Below, piece after piece: positions 43,128-45,425 of a stretch of DNA of 45,425 nucleotides. This stretch comes from Bacteroidia bacterium (GTDB taxonomy: Bacteria > Bacteroidota > Bacteroidia > J057). How positions within the stretch are numbered: position 1 is the stretch's first letter; the number at the start of each line of letters is the position of its first letter. The notes under the pieces are model-generated. The model ran no database searches. It saw only the letters and a program-made list of their open reading frames with translations, and had not been told where the DNA came from. Position numbers and translations under genes: made by a program. The DNA is taken from NCBI GenBank assembly GCA_030430205.1, contig JAUIGE010000047.1, positions 1 through 45,425 of the forward strand. The letters run 5' to 3'.

Positions 43128-45209
43128 GTAAAAGGTATGACCTGCTCCAACTGTGCCCTCACAGTGGAGAGATACCTGAAAAAAGAGGGCATGCAGGATA
43201 TCATGGTAGATTTTAGCACCGATGAGGTGATTTTTGATACAGTTGAAGAAGAGAAACTTCCGGGGCTTATCAAAGGGATCAATCGCCTGGGCTACCAGGC
43301 GGTAGCAAAGCCAGATAAGACTCAGGCCTCAAAAGGCCTCAGCTGGGTGGAAAAATACTTTTTCTTTAGCTTGCCATTTACAGCCATTTTGCTGTTGCAC
43401 ATGTTTATTCCCTGGCATCTGTTGCACAATCCCTGGCTACAACTCGCCCTGGCTACGCCCGTTTTTGCTGTTGGCTTATGGCACTTTGGCAGAAGCGCCT
43501 TTCATTCCCTCAAAGGAGGCATCCCCAATATGGATGTGCTCATTATATTGGGAGCCGCCGCCGCTTTTGGCTACAGCCTGTTTGGCACCTTGACGCAGGC
43601 AGGGCCGGATTTTCTTTTCTACGAAACCGCCGCGAGTATCATTAGCCTGGTTTTATTGGGAAATGTCATTGAGCATCGGGCGGTAGCCAAAACCACCTCT
43701 GCTGTCAAATCCCTCATGCAATTGCAGGAAGGCAAGGCCCTCAAAATCATAGAAACAGCTGATGGAGAAGTGATAGAAAGGGTAAAAGTGGCGGACATCC
43801 AAACCGCTGACCTGCTTCAGGTCAATCAGGGCGACAAAATTCCAGTGGATGGTACTGTCATCTGGGGAGAGGGGAGTGCCAATGAATCGATGTTGACCGG
43901 CGAAAGCGATGCGGTATTTAAGCAGAAAGGCGATGCAGTGATCGGAGGTACCCTCCTCCAAAGCGGAAATATCCGCTTTCAGGCCACTGCCGTCGGCAGG
44001 CAAACCGTGCTCGCCCAGATCATAGATCTGGTAAAACGCGCTCAGGCAGAAAAGCCTGAGATCCAAAAACTTGCAGACCGCATCAGCGCGGTCTTTGTGC
44101 CCGTGGTCATCGGCATTTCCTTGCTTACCTTTCTGCTATCCTATTTCGCCTTTGGCCTCAGCATGCAGGCCGCCATCATCCACGCTGTGGCTGTATTGGT
44201 GATCTCCTGCCCATGTGCCATGGGCCTTGCCACGCCTACGGCTGTGGTCGTAGGCATAGGACGCGCTTCCAAAAAAGGAATTTTGATCAAAGGCGGAAAA
44301 ACCCTCGAAGCCTTTTCTCAACTCAAATACATCGTCTTTGACAAGACCGGTACCCTCACCACAGGTGACTTCCAACTGGAAAACCTCAATTGTGATCCCC
44401 CCGATCGCAAAGCGATCGAAGCCGTTATCCTGGGCCTCGAGGCCCGTTCTTCCCATCCGATTGCCCAGTCGCTTCAAAAAGCTTTTCCATCGGGAAAAGA
44501 AATTTCCTGGAAAGAGGTCCGGGAGGTAGAAGGCTATGGCATGGAAGGCTGGGATGAGGATGGAAATCATTTCCGCCTGGGCTCCTATCGCTGGGCGAAG
44601 GAAATCACCGATGACGAAAGCCATCATTTGTATTTGCTGAAAAACAACTCTCTGTGGGCTAGCATTGACTTGCGGGATGAAATCCGCGAAGGGGCGCAGG
44701 AAGCCCTCGCCGCACTGAAAGGCCGTGGCCTTATCCCTGTCATGCTCAGCGGCGACCGCCGCGCCAAGTGCGAGCTGATCGCCACCCAACTCGGCATAAC
44801 AAATATCTATGCCGAGCAATTGCCAGCTCAAAAGCTGGAAGTGATCGCCCAACTCAACCGCGAAGGCGGTGCCGCCATGGTCGGAGATGGCATCAATGAT
44901 GCACCAGCCCTCGCCCAGGCGCGGGTGGGGATCTCCCTGAGCCAGGCCACCCAGGCGGCCATTCAGTCGGCCGACATCGTCCTGCTCAATGGCAGGTTAA
45001 GCGCGCTCAAAGACCTGCTTGCCATCGGCAAGCATACGGTGCTGACCATCCGCCAGAACCTGTTCTGGGCTTTTGCATACAATATCGTAGCCATTCCTAT
45101 GGCTGCTTTCGGCTTCCTTTCGCCCATTTTGGGGGCAGCAGCCATGGCATTCTCCGATGTTGTCGTCATTGGTAACTCGCTTCGCCTGAGGGGGAAGAGG
45201 ATTGGATGA
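43110..45209 (+). CDS. copA: Copper-type heavy-metal P1B-ATPase
   Basis: The 699-residue inner-membrane pump starts with one HMA domain (GMTCSNC near 8-14). Membrane helices begin near 80 (YFFFSLPFTAILLLHMFI). The actuator has TGES near 263, the ion-path helix SCPCAMGLATPT near 365, the phosphorylation site DKTGTLT near 410, the HP motif SSHPIAQSL near 445, and GDGINDAPAL near 591. CPC and the CxxC domain indicate Cu(I) or Ag(I) export rather than zinc or cadmium. No copper chaperone or CueR-type regulator is next to it. It is divergent from the DUF1573 gene, with 54 bases between starts. Confidence 0.94.
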   Translation: MQVELQVKGMTCSNCALTVERYLKKEGMQDIMVDFSTDEVIFDTVEEEKLPGLIKGINRLGYQAVAKPDKTQASKGLSWVEKYFFFSLPFTAILLLHMFIPWHLLHNPWLQLALATPVFAVGLWHFGRSAFHSLKGGIPNMDVLIILGAAAAFGYSLFGTLTQAGPDFLFYETAASIISLVLLGNVIEHRAVAKTTSAVKSLMQLQEGKALKIIETADGEVIERVKVADIQTADLLQVNQGDKIPVDGTVIWGEGSANESMLTGESDAVFKQKGDAVIGGTLLQSGNIRFQATAVGRQTVLAQIIDLVKRAQAEKPEIQKLADRISAVFVPVVIGISLLTFLLSYFAFGLSMQAAIIHAVAVLVISCPCAMGLATPTAVVVGIGRASKKGILIKGGKTLEAFSQLKYIVFDKTGTLTTGDFQLENLNCDPPDRKAIEAVILGLEARSSHPIAQSLQKAFPSGKEISWKEVREVEGYGMEGWDEDGNHFRLGSYRWAKEITDDESHHLYLLKNNSLWASIDLRDEIREGAQEALAALKGRGLIPVMLSGDRRAKCELIATQLGITNIYAEQLPAQKLEVIAQLNREGGAAMVGDGINDAPALAQARVGISLSQATQAAIQSADIVLLNGRLSALKDLLAIGKHTVLTIRQNLFWAFAYNIVAIPMAAFGFLSPILGAAAMAFSDVVVIGNSLRLRGKRIG

Positions 45210-45301
45210 TGGAGAGTGGAGAGTGGAGAGTGGGGAGTGGAGAGTGGAGAGTGGGGAGTGGGGAGTGGATAATGGACAATGGACAATGGACAATGGATAA
45301 T
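45207..45301. repeat. Heptanucleotide tandem repeat
   Basis: About 13 consecutive 7-base units: GGAGAGT and GGGGAGT, then GGACAAT and GGATAAT. It starts at the stop of the P-type ATPase gene. The unit class is the same length as in the repeat inside the DUF5682 gene. Confidence 0.9.
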
Positions 45302-45351
45302 TAGTCGTGTTCATTCAAAAGTCGTATTATTAATCAAAACTGTAATTGTCG

Positions 45352-45425
45352 ATGAAAATCTCCCAGAAAAAGCCTTTAAGCAGTGGAGGCCACAATATCG
45401 GAGTCAAAGAATTGCTGGATTTGAT
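45352..45425 (+). CDS. Start of an unidentified gene, cut by window end
   Basis: An ATG at 45352 opens a frame to the window edge, reading MKISQKKPLSSGGHNIGVKELLDL. Too little is present to name a family. The charged, signal-free start suggests a cytosolic protein. Confidence 0.45.
   Translation, partial: MKISQKKPLSSGGHNIGVKELLDL

Overview
The window looks like chromosomal DNA from a member of the Bacteroidota, probably a Saprospiria/Lewinella-type organism (inference). The signs are several proteins with type IX secretion (T9SS) sorting tails, OmpA proteins with thrombospondin type 3 (TSP3) repeats, DUF3078 and DUF1573 proteins, a tetratricopeptide-CHAT protein, promoters with a TAnnTTTG -7 element, and many short heptamer tandem repeats between genes. 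No rRNA, tRNA or CRISPR array was seen.

Layout. 1-3.3 kb: REP-like hairpins, a DUF5682 gene carrying an in-frame heptamer repeat, and dapB. 3.4-8.8 kb: an AT-rich accessory stretch with an unknown gene, a PKD/T9SS protein, a serine hydrolase broken by a 196-base palindromic MITE-like element, two small membrane or lipoprotein genes, and an orphan MNT nucleotidyltransferase whose HEPN partner is reduced to eight codons. 8.8-16.6 kb: a secreted subtilisin-like protease and a TPR-CHAT protein point away from each other, with an ISAs1-type insertion sequence and the tail of a lost T9SS gene between them. Base composition jumps inside both genes (near 9900 and 14805), so the AT-rich block between looks like one exchanged segment. 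16.7-17.9 kb: a DUF2236 protein.

18.1-23.0 kb is the most striking part. Two tandem formylglycine-generating-enzyme-fold (FGE) genes, very different in their last 34 residues yet followed by a conserved 76-base box, are divergent from a 1082-residue LRR-ROC-COR-EAD-TIR protein. This has the look of an NLR-like conflict or immunity locus with diversified binding proteins (inference).

23.2-31.2 kb: a T-rich exported protein, a GH106-like lipoprotein, a TPR protein, a membrane-anchored HsdR-N nuclease-fold protein, a T9SS protein, a DUF3078 porin-like protein, and an RNA-repair-like pair of Thg1 and a polynucleotide kinase broken by an internal deletion. 31.3-45.4 kb is mostly housekeeping: enolase followed directly by a second MITE copy, a lipoprotein, a PadR regulator with an M23 peptidase, three OmpA genes in a row, a lipoprotein, an SDR, a thioredoxin-like protein with ferritin, a DUF1573 protein, and a CopA-type P-ATPase.
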